Shown here one piece after another: positions 16,208 to 23,702 of a stretch of 35,744 nucleotides of DNA. Source of the DNA: Candidatus Poribacteria bacterium (GTDB lineage: Bacteria; Poribacteria; WGA-4E; WGA-3G); contig PYJE01000208.1 in assembly GCA_003635305.1 (NCBI GenBank), positions 1-35,744 of the forward strand, written 5' to 3'. Under the pieces are notes generated by a model. The model had not been told where the DNA came from. It saw nothing but the letters and a program-made list of their open reading frames with translations, and did no database searches. Position 1 is the first letter of the stretch. The number at the start of each line of letters is the position of its first letter. The translations under genes were made by a program, and so were the position numbers.

Positions 16208-18129
16208 CAGATAAATATCTTATAGGTGCGCAAACCGGACACCGGTCCAATAATCGCCCACAGACTGCCGATGACATAATCCCCCAGAATCAATCCTAAA
16301 AACAGCGGTGCAACGCGGCGATGCCACTTCAGGCCGCCGTGCCGCAAAATCATCAGTTTCAGAAACCATGCCACGAAAAACGCGAACCAGAAGTAGTCCA
16401 TCGCGAAACTAATCGCCAGTGCGTAGCCGGCGGGATGAAACGGCCACCACAGGAAGTGCATCCGCATATACATCATCAGGAACGTCAACAAACCGCCGAT
16501 ACCCATGAACCCAATCCCAGTCCAGTTCGGTTCCGCGGGGTTGTGCAGCCAGCGTTGGAGTCGGCTGAACGATTCGCGTCCTACCCAGCCTTTGAAGCCG
16601 CCCGCCTTTGCAACCGCACCGTTTCGGAAGGTGATGTCCAGATTCGCCCAGAACGTCGCAAGAATGCCGACAACAATGGCAATCAGCATCGCCACCCACA
16701 ACCGCCGATTGCCCATCCCTGTTGACTCGGCGATTTTAAACGCCTCAATCTGATTCGGCATCGGATGATTGCGATAACCCCGATTGAACCAATAAAACAG
16801 CGACATAATCGTCAGGCTACTCGTATCAAATTGCCGAGTACCGCCGACGGTTGCCAGCATATCGTGCGGATTGACATAGTAAATCTCGTGGGGAGTGCCG
16901 AGCTCCGCACGCACCCGCGTAATCGCAAACGAAAGGAGAAAGTAAACGCCGAAGAAGAGCCCCGCCACCCATAACCTCATCCCCGCAACAGATGAAAAAA
17001 TACCCAGCGCAATAAGCGAACCGACGATGCCCAGTAAGGCAGCGCGATACGGCATCGGTTCATCGGAATCATCCAAAGACGAATTGAAGCCGAACGCCTT
17101 TTTCATCACCTCTATTAAATGGCGGCGCGTTACCCACACAGCCAGCAGGAACAGCGCAATCCACGCACCATACGCTTGTTCATTCAGCGACGGAAAATAG
17201 CGCGTGCCGAGCGCCGCACCGATAACAAACTCTGCCAACCGAACAACGAAGAAAAACCAGCACGAAAACGATAGATCCAAGGGAAGAAAGAATGCTAACC
17301 CTACCGCAAATGGATAAACGGAAATGCGGGTACCACGAATGACGTTCCACGGCCGGTCGGTGAAGATATTTTGGAAAACCGCGGTGCGCTTGATATAAGG
17401 AACCTCCGGAAACTGCGGAAACAGATAATGAATCCCGTTAATCACCCCGATAACAAACGCGATGCTGAACCCAATCCACATCATCCGATTTTTTAGAAGG
17501 GTGATGCCACCGCCTTCAGCCAGCCCAAGCGGAAGTTGGATAATCGGATACGCCAACTTCTCGTGCTCTGTCCACCGCTTACGAACAAGCGTATTGATGC
17601 ATAGCATCATGAACATCATAATCAGGAAAAAAAGCCCCCAGAACGCAACCGGTTTCACCCACGTCAAAAAGTTATGCCGCGTATAGAAAGAAGCCTCCCC
17701 TTCATAAAAACCGCGCAGACTTTGCGCATCGCTAACCGTGAGCCAACTCGGAAGGTAACGAAAGAACAGCGTCTGCCACTCGTTCTCGTCCGTAGCAAAC
17801 CGAAACGGATGCGCAATGCTACCAAACATATTTTGCATCGTATCGTGCCCGGCGAACGTGCACGAAATCGCTACCATGATGTAGATACCCAACAACTCTC
17901 CCTGCTGGAGCATCGCACGCGGCGCAAAACGTTTCAGCACGCAGTTGAACACAACACAGACAAACAGAATGAAAACAGGCTGGATAAAAAGCGGCAGGCA
18001 CGAACCGTCAAGCGAGTAGTATTTCACCTCAACCAACGTCATCCAATAAACGTTGAGCGGTATGAATAAAATGCCCAAGATGAGCGAGCGGCCCGTAATA
18101 CGTGCTGAGGTACCCGAGGAGTTTTTCAT
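16207..18129 (-). CDS. Polytopic membrane protein, OPT-like/DUF6785-DUF6784 type
   Basis: A 640-residue inner-membrane protein with roughly 14 hydrophobic segments and a large soluble part around residues 95-160. Conserved-looking stretches are WTEHEKLAYPIIQLPLGLAEG near 200 and RAELGTPHEIYYVNPHDML near 430. The C-terminus carries the LGLILGDYVIGSLWAI block shared with the fragment at 3-146. From memory such proteins are annotated DUF6785/DUF6784 and are common in Poribacteria and planctomycete-like genomes. The family name is less certain than the membrane topology. Transport is likely but no substrate can be given. Its stop codon overlaps the start of the methyltransferase gene. Upstream ribosome site is weak. 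Confidence 0.75.
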   Translation of the reverse strand: MKNSSGTSARITGRSLILGILFIPLNVYWMTLVEVKYYSLDGSCLPLFIQPVFILFVCVVFNCVLKRFAPRAMLQQGELLGIYIMVAISCTFAGHDTMQNMFGSIAHPFRFATDENEWQTLFFRYLPSWLTVSDAQSLRGFYEGEASFYTRHNFLTWVKPVAFWGLFFLIMMFMMLCINTLVRKRWTEHEKLAYPIIQLPLGLAEGGGITLLKNRMMWIGFSIAFVIGVINGIHYLFPQFPEVPYIKRTAVFQNIFTDRPWNVIRGTRISVYPFAVGLAFFLPLDLSFSCWFFFVVRLAEFVIGAALGTRYFPSLNEQAYGAWIALFLLAVWVTRRHLIEVMKKAFGFNSSLDDSDEPMPYRAALLGIVGSLIALGIFSSVAGMRLWVAGLFFGVYFLLSFAITRVRAELGTPHEIYYVNPHDMLATVGGTRQFDTSSLTIMSLFYWFNRGYRNHPMPNQIEAFKIAESTGMGNRRLWVAMLIAIVVGILATFWANLDITFRNGAVAKAGGFKGWVGRESFSRLQRWLHNPAEPNWTGIGFMGIGGLLTFLMMYMRMHFLWWPFHPAGYALAISFAMDYFWFAFFVAWFLKLMILRHGGLKWHRRVAPLFLGLILGDYVIGSLWAIIGPVSGLRTYKIFI

Positions 18130-18537
18130 AAAGTTGCAATACCTAGTTAATCACTATAGCTTCAAGCTTGAGAAAAAACGGTCCCACCTACCGTTAGAAC
18201 AGGGCACGGCGAGGGACAGGCCCTCGCCCTACGGTGAGGGAAGAATCCTCTGTAGTTCGGGATCGCCAGATCCCGAACATAAACCAGACCCTCGCCCTAC
18301 GCGAGGCGAGAATCTCCCGATACCGTCGCGCGGGGGCCTGTCCCCCGCGAACGTTTTTGGGTAGAACAGGGCACGGCGAGGGACAGGCCCTCGCCCTACG
18401 GTGAATGGAACGGTTCTCGCTACGGACAGGGACAGCTTAAATTGAAACGTAGCGCGGGGGCCTGTCCCCCGCGAACGTTGTTGCTCAAGAAGCACCCTCT
18501 CCACCTCAAACCGAAGGACAGGAAACCCTCAGGGCCC
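18130..18537. repeat. Repeat block 1 flanking the PIN gene
   Basis: About 18208-18480 is a compound unit in the order GGCGAGGGACAGGCCCTCGCC, TAGTTCGGGATCGCC-GATCCCGAAC, CCAGACCCTCGCCCTACGC, AATCTCCC-ATACCGT, GCGCGGGGGCCTGTCCCCCGCGAACG, a second GGCGAGGG element, and TTAAATTGAAACGTAGCGCGG with another GCGCGGGGG palindrome. The same order recurs at 19377-19600 on the other side of the PIN gene. No gene is present. Confidence 0.85.
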
Positions 18538-18783
18538 CTAGTCGGATTTACCCTTTTTCTTCGGACGATACTCGGTCAGGTGCGGCGGCAGCGGCAGATA
18601 TTTCCGCCCCGCTTTCCGCTCTTTTTCCGATATCTCTGCCAAGTGCTCATAGAGTTCATCAATAGTTTTGAACTCCGCGTTAATTTCCCGCTTGATGCGG
18701 TAGCACTCTTCAAGCACCGGATCCGTGTAAGTCTCCGGATCGAAGCCGGGGAGATAACACTTTCCAACGAATTCTTCTTTCAT
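18538..18783 (-). CDS. Possible internal start giving an 81-residue antitoxin-like product
   Basis: In frame with the PIN gene, the minus strand reads GGAGGAACTTGTC then ATG at 18783, eight nt after the purine run. The product starts MKEEFVGKCYLPG and contains the DPVLEEC...GRKYLPL segment. The purine run also encodes Glu-Glu, so it may be coincidence. Confidence 0.35.
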   Translation of the reverse strand: MKEEFVGKCYLPGFDPETYTDPVLEECYRIKREINAEFKTIDELYEHLAEISEKERKAGRKYLPLPPHLTEYRPKKKGKSD

Positions 18784-19275
18784 GACAAGTTCCTCCATGA
18801 GGCGTGTCGGTGTGCAGATAGTGACAGGCCGAAAGCCTGATGCCTCGCACACGCGGTTAATTTGCCTGAGCTGATTTTCATTCACAAGATGCTTGTGGTT
18901 CCATGAAACGAGGTAGTCCACACCATGCACCGTGGCGATGGCGATGTGCTCAGCATCCGCTTCCGAGTTTTCTGGCACGGCACGTGCTGCAACCAGCTGC
19001 CGCACGAGTGCACGCGCCTGCGAGGATAGAGACAAATTGGGTAAATGTGCTACCAGTGCCTCCCGTTTCCTTGCTTGCATCGCGTCTCCTCTGCGAATTT
19101 CAATGAAGACTGAGTCGGAAACCACAAACGTAAATTGATGCTGGTAGTCCTTCCAAAAACGGCGACTTTCCGCTTGCCACAGGGCGAGCTGTGGGTTGTT
19201 GCTGGGGTCTGCCACCGAGTAACTGATAACCGTCGGATCCAGATAGACCCACGGTTTTTGGGCATAAGTTAACAT
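18538..19275 (-). CDS. PIN-domain protein with a C-terminal antitoxin-like segment
   Basis: 245 residues. Residues 1-155 look like a VapC-type PIN nuclease: YLDPTVISY (D13), SDSVFIEIRRG (E59), EADAEHIAIATVHGVDYL and VSWNHKHLVN supply the usual acidic/polar metal-site positions, with Asn in place of the last Asp. Residues 165-245 (DPVLEECYRIKREINAEF ... KERKAGRKYLPL) resemble the short stand-alone proteins often found beside such PIN genes and presumed to be antitoxins. An internal ATG at codon 165 (18783) is preceded by GGAGGA, so an 81-residue C-terminal product could be made separately. The promoter leaves almost no leader. The gene sits between two direct repeat blocks. RNA cleavage is the family activity; the antitoxin role is inference. 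Confidence 0.75.
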   Translation of the reverse strand: MLTYAQKPWVYLDPTVISYSVADPSNNPQLALWQAESRRFWKDYQHQFTFVVSDSVFIEIRRGDAMQARKREALVAHLPNLSLSSQARALVRQLVAARAVPENSEADAEHIAIATVHGVDYLVSWNHKHLVNENQLRQINRVCEASGFRPVTICTPTRLMEELVMKEEFVGKCYLPGFDPETYTDPVLEECYRIKREINAEFKTIDELYEHLAEISEKERKAGRKYLPLPPHLTEYRPKKKGKSD

Positions 19276-19281
19276 ATAAGC

Positions 19282-19310
19282 ATTATACCACTATTTTCCC
19301 CGAATGTCCA
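19282..19310 (-). promoter_or_regulatory. Near-consensus sigma-70 promoter of the PIN gene, leaderless
   Basis: On the minus strand TGGACA (19310-19305), a 17-bp spacer and a perfect TATAAT (19287-19282) lie so close that the -10 box ends six nt before the ATG at 19275. The transcript should begin at or next to the start codon. Confidence 0.75.
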
Positions 19311-19669
19311 GAAAATCTCGCGGGAACGTAGCGCGGGGGACAGGCCCCCGCGAACGTTTCTGGGAAGATCTACGTTGGCGAGGGACAGGCCCTCGCCCTA
19401 CGGTGAGGGATGCCTCCTCTGTAGTTCGGGATCGCCTGATCCCGAACAGACACCAGACCCTCGCCCTACGCGCCGCGAAAATCTCCCCATACCGTAGCGC
19501 GGGGGCCTGTCCCCCGCGAACGTTTTTAGGGAGACCGGGACACGGCGAGGGACAGATTAAATTGAAACGTAGCGCGGGGGCCTGTCCCCCGCGAACGTTT
19601 TTGGGGAGACCGGGGCGTGGCGAGGGACAGGCCCTCGCCCTACGATGAAAGGGGAAGACGTTCTTCGCC
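19291..19669. repeat. Repeat block 2 flanking the PIN gene
   Basis: 19377-19600 repeats block 1 (18208-18480) in the same order and orientation. It lacks about 50 bp that in block 1 lie between two GGGACAG words, as expected from a slip or recombination between them. Further palindromes are at 19328-19357 (GCGCGGGGGACAGGCCCCCGC) and 19618-19644. The 142- and 114-codon track ORFs here are repeat sequence. Confidence 0.85.
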
Positions 19670-22600
19670 CTACGCGAAGAGCGGCGGCAACTCCCCAACC
19701 AACCGCACCGTCTCCACACTCACATGCATCACCTGCCCAACCAACCGCACAATATATCGCGCATCCACACCATTTGGATCCGCGACAATCCCACTCCCAT
19801 TCGGATCGGGTTTCACGCGATACCTATCGATCACCCATTCTAACGCCGAACGCGTCCCCAAACGATAGTCAAACACTTCAGGAGGAATATCCACTACCGT
19901 CAAGGATTCATTGTAGCGGAGCTGCGTCTTGTCTTTTGACAACGCCATCTTCTCCACATGCCAGTTGAGCGGCGGTGTCTCAACAACCTTCGGCATCACG
20001 TCGAGTGCTTCATAGTTGACGTGCAGTTCTGCCAAGGCGCGCCCGATTTCAACAAACCGCCAAAACTCTGGGGCGAAGGGGAGATGCGGCAGATCATGCT
20101 TGAGATTTACCTGATACGTCTCGCGATACTCAGGATGATGCAAGACAGCGTAGTTATAGTGGAAAATATCCCACTTCGTGAGGGTATCGTCGGCATAATG
20201 CGCGCGGAACTGCGATAATGCCCAGTCGGTGATGTTTTCTCGACGGTTTGTGCCATCTTCATCGTAGGTGTAGAAGGGGAAACACTGCGTTTTTTCAAGC
20301 AAATCGATGCACGGAATCTTGTCAACGATGAGTGTCTGAAAAGGTTTGTTGCTTGCAATACCACTGACACAAATCACGCGATTTTCCTGTTCGGTTTCCA
20401 ATGTTGGAAAGATAGAGGGCATCACATAAACCCTTTGGTTCATCAACCTGTCAAAATAGAGATGCGATTTAGTGAACGGACGATACAGAGACGCGCGAAT
20501 CTTTTCCGGCGAAAACGTCACTTGTTTGCCTTTTTTCAATTCCGCTTTCAGCCTATCTGTCCACTTGATTTTGGTGCGATCCGTATTCACAAAATCGTTG
20601 ACAGCGAGCTGCCGGTCGGTGCGGCGTTCCCACCGAGATGTCTCGGCGTTATAGAACTCTATCATCCGCGTCATATGTTCTCGCAGCGCGGCTTCCTTGA
20701 AATGGTAAACCCATGCATCCCGACTAGTCACGACACCGAGGCTGTAGGTTTTAAAGAGCGCGCCTTCAACATCGCCTTTCGCCGCCTTTGCCGTTTTGGT
20801 GCCCATGGGCAGGAACGTCTCAAAGTCATCGCGGAGGCCCTCGGTGAGCCACATCTGACGTGCATTCGGTTGAAGCTCTCGCCATGTCACGTTGCCGACA
20901 TGCGCGCGGTCTGCTAGAAATTGAAAGGTGCGTTCTTTCCGAACCTCAGCGGTTTCGTCGTTATAGCAAATGCGCGCCTTGCCTTCGCGCGGCTGTCCTG
21001 TTTTCACGAGGAAATTGATACTCACGCCGACTTGGATGCCGAACACGTTGGAATCCCCCGGCTGTCCTTTACGGATATTACCACCGAGATTCAGCAGATA
21101 GAGGGTATCAAATTCCTCGACGAGGCACTGCCGCATCCCATCGAACATCTCTGCATCCAGAAAACTGTTGTTCGTGATAAACGCGATGATGCCCTCGGGT
21201 CCAATTTTGTCCGATGCCCAGCGGAGAGATTTCACGTATGGATCGTAAAGTTTATTTTTCAGTTGCGCGGTAGAGGCGGCTGCGTAGGTGGCCCGCACGC
21301 GATTATCCACTGCCTCGTGCGGACGGTTCTTGTTATTATCGTTCTCGTTCGCCTGACTCGCATTGTAAGGCGGATTGCCGATAACGACGAACATCGGCGT
21401 ATCCTTCTGCTCTTGAACGCGCAACGTATTTTCAGCCGTCAGGAAGGCGAAGTTTCCAGTCTGATTCGGCGCGTCCATCAAACCGAAGGTATCGAACGTA
21501 TCCACGAAGCAGATGTGCTTGAAGGGTTCGTATCGCCCCATTTTCTCGTAATAGGCATGCTCGATGTTCATCGAGGCGATATAATATGGCAACAGCATCA
21601 CCTCGTTGCAGTGGAGCTCCCCTTTGTATTTCTTGTCCAGCGCGATGCCTGGGATGTCTTGCATCAGGCGAACGATGAAGTTGCCGGTGCCGACGAACGG
21701 ATCGATGATATGCACACCGGTATCAGCCAGCGACTTGCCGAAGTGAGTTTTCAGGATATGCTGGACGCTATTCACCATGAAATCAACGATGGGTTGCGGG
21801 GTATAGACAACGCCGTGCCTATCGGCATCCTTGACAGAGAAGTCTTGGAAAAAGCGTTGATAGAGGGTGTTGAGGAATTCCTGCTTCTGCGAAAAATCTG
21901 TCAAGGTGCTGGCGGTTTTTTCGATGGCCTCGTAAAAAGGCTGCAGTTCGCGGAAAAACTGATTGCGATTGAGCGCGTGCTGCGTCAGCACGCGAATGAC
22001 GTTCTCAATCTCGCGTGCGATGATATTCCGATGCGTAAAATCGAGGTTATCGAAGACAGTGCGGAAGATGCGTTCCGTCATGAGATGCTGCGCGAGCATG
22101 CGTTCCACCTCTGCCTCGGCGAGGTTCGGGTTGATTGCGTCTCGGCATTGCTGATGGAAGTGCGCGAACGCCTCGCGGAAGGCGGCGGTATTCTGGCGTT
22201 CGGTTTGGATGAGCGTCTCCAGTTTCGCGCCGAGTTCGGGGATGGTATCTTGGAACGTATTGACAGCGGCATCCCATTCGGCGAGATTTTCCTCGGTGTA
22301 AGCGAAAAAGGTTTGGAGCAGATGGATGAGATTCTGCCTGTCGGTGATGTCCAGATCGAGGACAAGTGCGCCGTTTTGGTAGAGGATGGCGCGGTGCGGG
22401 GTTTGGAAGATGATGTTTTTCGCCGGATACCCCGTTGTCAACTTCTGCTGTGCTTCGGTGGAGAGTTCATCAAGGAGATCCTTCGCTTCCCAGTGGCCAA
22501 AAATGAGTCCGAAGTCGGTGACGATTTCACCATCGATGCGGATGTGGTTGCCGTTAGGTGTGGTGCGCGTCTTCTCGCATATCAGCGTTAAGCCGCGGAG

Positions 22601-22735
22601 TGTTGCGTAGTGTTGCAACAGATTTTGGAAGGCGACGCGGACGGCTCCTTCGTGTTGTGCGCCGAGGTTGGTATATTGGCGGAGTTCGGCGTAATAGGTT
22701 GTGATGGGTTTGTGTGTCGGTTTGATGTTAAGCAT
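19670..22735 (-). CDS. Single-chain restriction-modification enzyme: N-terminal nuclease, N6-adenine methyltransferase, specificity domain
   Basis: 1021 residues. An N-terminal PD-(D/E)XK-like nuclease is suggested by IRIDGEIVTDFGLI...HWEAKD (E83-x-K85). A helical connector leads to a gamma-class N6-adenine methyltransferase: motif X region GVVYTPQPIVDFMV, motif I IIDPFVGTGNF, motif IV VIGNPPYNA. The C-terminal 400 residues should hold target recognition (RASLYRPFTKSHLYFD, LPFAPEFWRFV). No Walker motifs or helicase are present, unlike type ISP enzymes such as LlaGI. The layout is therefore type IIG/IIL-like or a helicase-less relative of ISP. It would methylate and cut DNA at one recognition site. 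Start ATG 22735 follows GGGAGG. No separate methylase or specificity gene accompanies it. Confidence 0.88.
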   Translation of the reverse strand: MLNIKPTHKPITTYYAELRQYTNLGAQHEGAVRVAFQNLLQHYATLRGLTLICEKTRTTPNGNHIRIDGEIVTDFGLIFGHWEAKDLLDELSTEAQQKLTTGYPAKNIIFQTPHRAILYQNGALVLDLDITDRQNLIHLLQTFFAYTEENLAEWDAAVNTFQDTIPELGAKLETLIQTERQNTAAFREAFAHFHQQCRDAINPNLAEAEVERMLAQHLMTERIFRTVFDNLDFTHRNIIAREIENVIRVLTQHALNRNQFFRELQPFYEAIEKTASTLTDFSQKQEFLNTLYQRFFQDFSVKDADRHGVVYTPQPIVDFMVNSVQHILKTHFGKSLADTGVHIIDPFVGTGNFIVRLMQDIPGIALDKKYKGELHCNEVMLLPYYIASMNIEHAYYEKMGRYEPFKHICFVDTFDTFGLMDAPNQTGNFAFLTAENTLRVQEQKDTPMFVVIGNPPYNASQANENDNNKNRPHEAVDNRVRATYAAASTAQLKNKLYDPYVKSLRWASDKIGPEGIIAFITNNSFLDAEMFDGMRQCLVEEFDTLYLLNLGGNIRKGQPGDSNVFGIQVGVSINFLVKTGQPREGKARICYNDETAEVRKERTFQFLADRAHVGNVTWRELQPNARQMWLTEGLRDDFETFLPMGTKTAKAAKGDVEGALFKTYSLGVVTSRDAWVYHFKEAALREHMTRMIEFYNAETSRWERRTDRQLAVNDFVNTDRTKIKWTDRLKAELKKGKQVTFSPEKIRASLYRPFTKSHLYFDRLMNQRVYVMPSIFPTLETEQENRVICVSGIASNKPFQTLIVDKIPCIDLLEKTQCFPFYTYDEDGTNRRENITDWALSQFRAHYADDTLTKWDIFHYNYAVLHHPEYRETYQVNLKHDLPHLPFAPEFWRFVEIGRALAELHVNYEALDVMPKVVETPPLNWHVEKMALSKDKTQLRYNESLTVVDIPPEVFDYRLGTRSALEWVIDRYRVKPDPNGSGIVADPNGVDARYIVRLVGQVMHVSVETVRLVGELPPLFA

Positions 22736-22769
22736 GCGTTTTCCTCCCGAATTTGGTTATGTTATGAGA

Positions 22770-22798
22770 ATTATAACGTGAGTTGGCAAAAATTGCAA
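22770..22798 (-). promoter_or_regulatory. Promoter of the restriction-modification gene
   Basis: On the minus strand TTGCAA (22798-22793), 17-bp spacer, TATAAT (22775-22770). The ribosome site and ATG follow within 35 nt of the -10 box. Its -35 box lies 20 bp from the -35 box of the divergent atp promoter. Confidence 0.65.
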
Positions 22799-22817
22799 GC
22801 GAAAATTGTTTGGGGAG

Positions 22818-22846
22818 TTGACAATTAAAATATTTTCGGCTATAAT
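22818..22846 (+). promoter_or_regulatory. Perfect consensus sigma-70 promoter upstream of the atp operon (P1)
   Basis: TTGACA at 22818-22823, exactly 17 bp, TATAAT at 22841-22846: both boxes match consensus at all positions. It points to the ATP synthase genes with a leader of about 155 nt before atpZ. Confidence 0.85.
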
Positions 22847-22900
22847 GCATTAGGATGTGGAACTAGAAATCCGCGCTTCGTAAAAAAATTCAAAATTTTT

Positions 22901-22929
22901 TTGCATTTTTTTAATTTTTGTGGTATAAT
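22901..22929 (+). promoter_or_regulatory. Second promoter upstream of the atp operon (P2)
   Basis: TTGCAT (22901-22906), 17 bp, TATAAT (22924-22929). An A/T-tract rich segment (AAAAAAATTCAAAATTTTTTT, 22882 onward) lies just upstream and could act as an UP element for P2. Confidence 0.65.
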
Positions 22930-22961
22930 ATATAGCGTTGTCTAATGTGAAAGTTACGCGT

Positions 22962-22984
22962 TTTCAAAGCGCGGCTACCGGGGA
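22962..22984. repeat. GCGCG palindrome copy in the atpZ leader
   Basis: CGCGTTTTCAAAGCGCGGCTACCGG, a diverged member of the GTAGGCGCGGTT family, lies between the tandem promoters and the atpZ start. Confidence 0.5.
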
Positions 22985-23007
22985 GTCTGCTTCGAGAGGG
23001 AATTGCG

Positions 23008-23301
23008 ATGTTTAAGCGGCGGATGAAACAGTTCAAACACGAGAATATCGGCATGTTCGACCTCGCTTCGATTGGGCTAACGCTTGCCTTAGCGATTGGC
23101 ATTGGCGCGTTCGGCGGGAAGTGGCTCGGTGGGAAATTAGGCAGCGAGACGGTTGGGTTGTTTATCGGTTTCGGGATGGGCGTTACGGCGGGCTTCATGG
23201 AGATGTTCCGCGCCGTTGCGCGGTGGAACCGACATCTGGAAGAGGAAGAGAAACAGCGGCGTGAGGGACAGCGTCGGGAACAGAAGGACCCGCCTCGATG
23301 A
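23008..23301 (+). CDS. atpZ: AtpZ/AtpI-family small membrane protein of the ATP synthase operon
   Basis: 97 residues with two transmembrane helices (IGLTLALAIGIGAFGGKWLG and GLFIGFGMGVTAGFMEMFRA) and a charged C-terminal tail (EEEEKQRREGQRREQK). This pattern fits the AtpZ family of accessory proteins (PF09527), which open many F-ATPase operons and are thought to help Mg2+ handling or c-ring assembly. Start ATG 23008. Its stop overlaps the next ATG as ATGA. First gene of the ATP synthase operon. Confidence 0.8.
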   Translation: MFKRRMKQFKHENIGMFDLASIGLTLALAIGIGAFGGKWLGGKLGSETVGLFIGFGMGVTAGFMEMFRAVARWNRHLEEEEKQRREGQRREQKDPPR

Positions 23302-23702
23302 GTTCTGCTTTTGAAGTGGATGACCGGTTTATCCGACACATCTATATTTTGAGCATCATCTTCACGGTGCTGATTGCCGGGTTACTTTTCTGGTTTGAGC
23401 GGCGTGCGGTGCCGAGTTTTCTCATCGGCAGTGCCATCAGCCTGAGCATGCTCTGGTCTGTGGAGTTTGTCGTTCGCAGGCTGGTTCGGCCTGGGAAATC
23501 GGTGCGGACGAAATACCTGCTCGGTGCAATCGCGCTGGGCAAGTACGCAGTGCTTGGCGGCTGCCTCTATCTGCTCTTTAAAATGGAGTGGCGGAACGAC
23601 TATGCCCTCGCAGGAGGGATTGCTTTAACGCAAGTTGCAATCATCTTTAAAGCGATGGGGCTCATCGTGTCCCATTTCTCAAACGCGAAAAACGAAAAAT
23701 GA
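23298..23702 (+). CDS. atpI: ATP synthase subunit I (AtpI-like), c-ring assembly factor
   Basis: 134 residues with four predicted transmembrane helices (IYILSIIFTVLIAGLLFWF, SFLIGSAISLSMLWSVEF, YLLGAIALGKYAVLGGCLYL, ALAGGIALTQVAIIFKAMGL). Sequence is poorly conserved in this family, so the call rests on topology and position between atpZ and atpB. It is inferred to assist c-ring assembly. It overlaps both neighbours by ATGA, indicating translational coupling. Confidence 0.75.
   Translation: MSSAFEVDDRFIRHIYILSIIFTVLIAGLLFWFERRAVPSFLIGSAISLSMLWSVEFVVRRLVRPGKSVRTKYLLGAIALGKYAVLGGCLYLLFKMEWRNDYALAGGIALTQVAIIFKAMGLIVSHFSNAKNEK

Noticed and set aside
19291-19719. 142- and 114-codon ORFs next to the restriction gene
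   Set aside because: They are made of GC-rich palindromic repeats; the peptide RAGACPPRTFLGRPG recurs because the DNA repeat recurs.
20921-22591. Plus-strand ORF of 556 codons
   Set aside because: It is antisense to the restriction-modification gene, has no recognisable domain and reads as a frame shadow; the minus-strand protein has clear motifs across the same interval.
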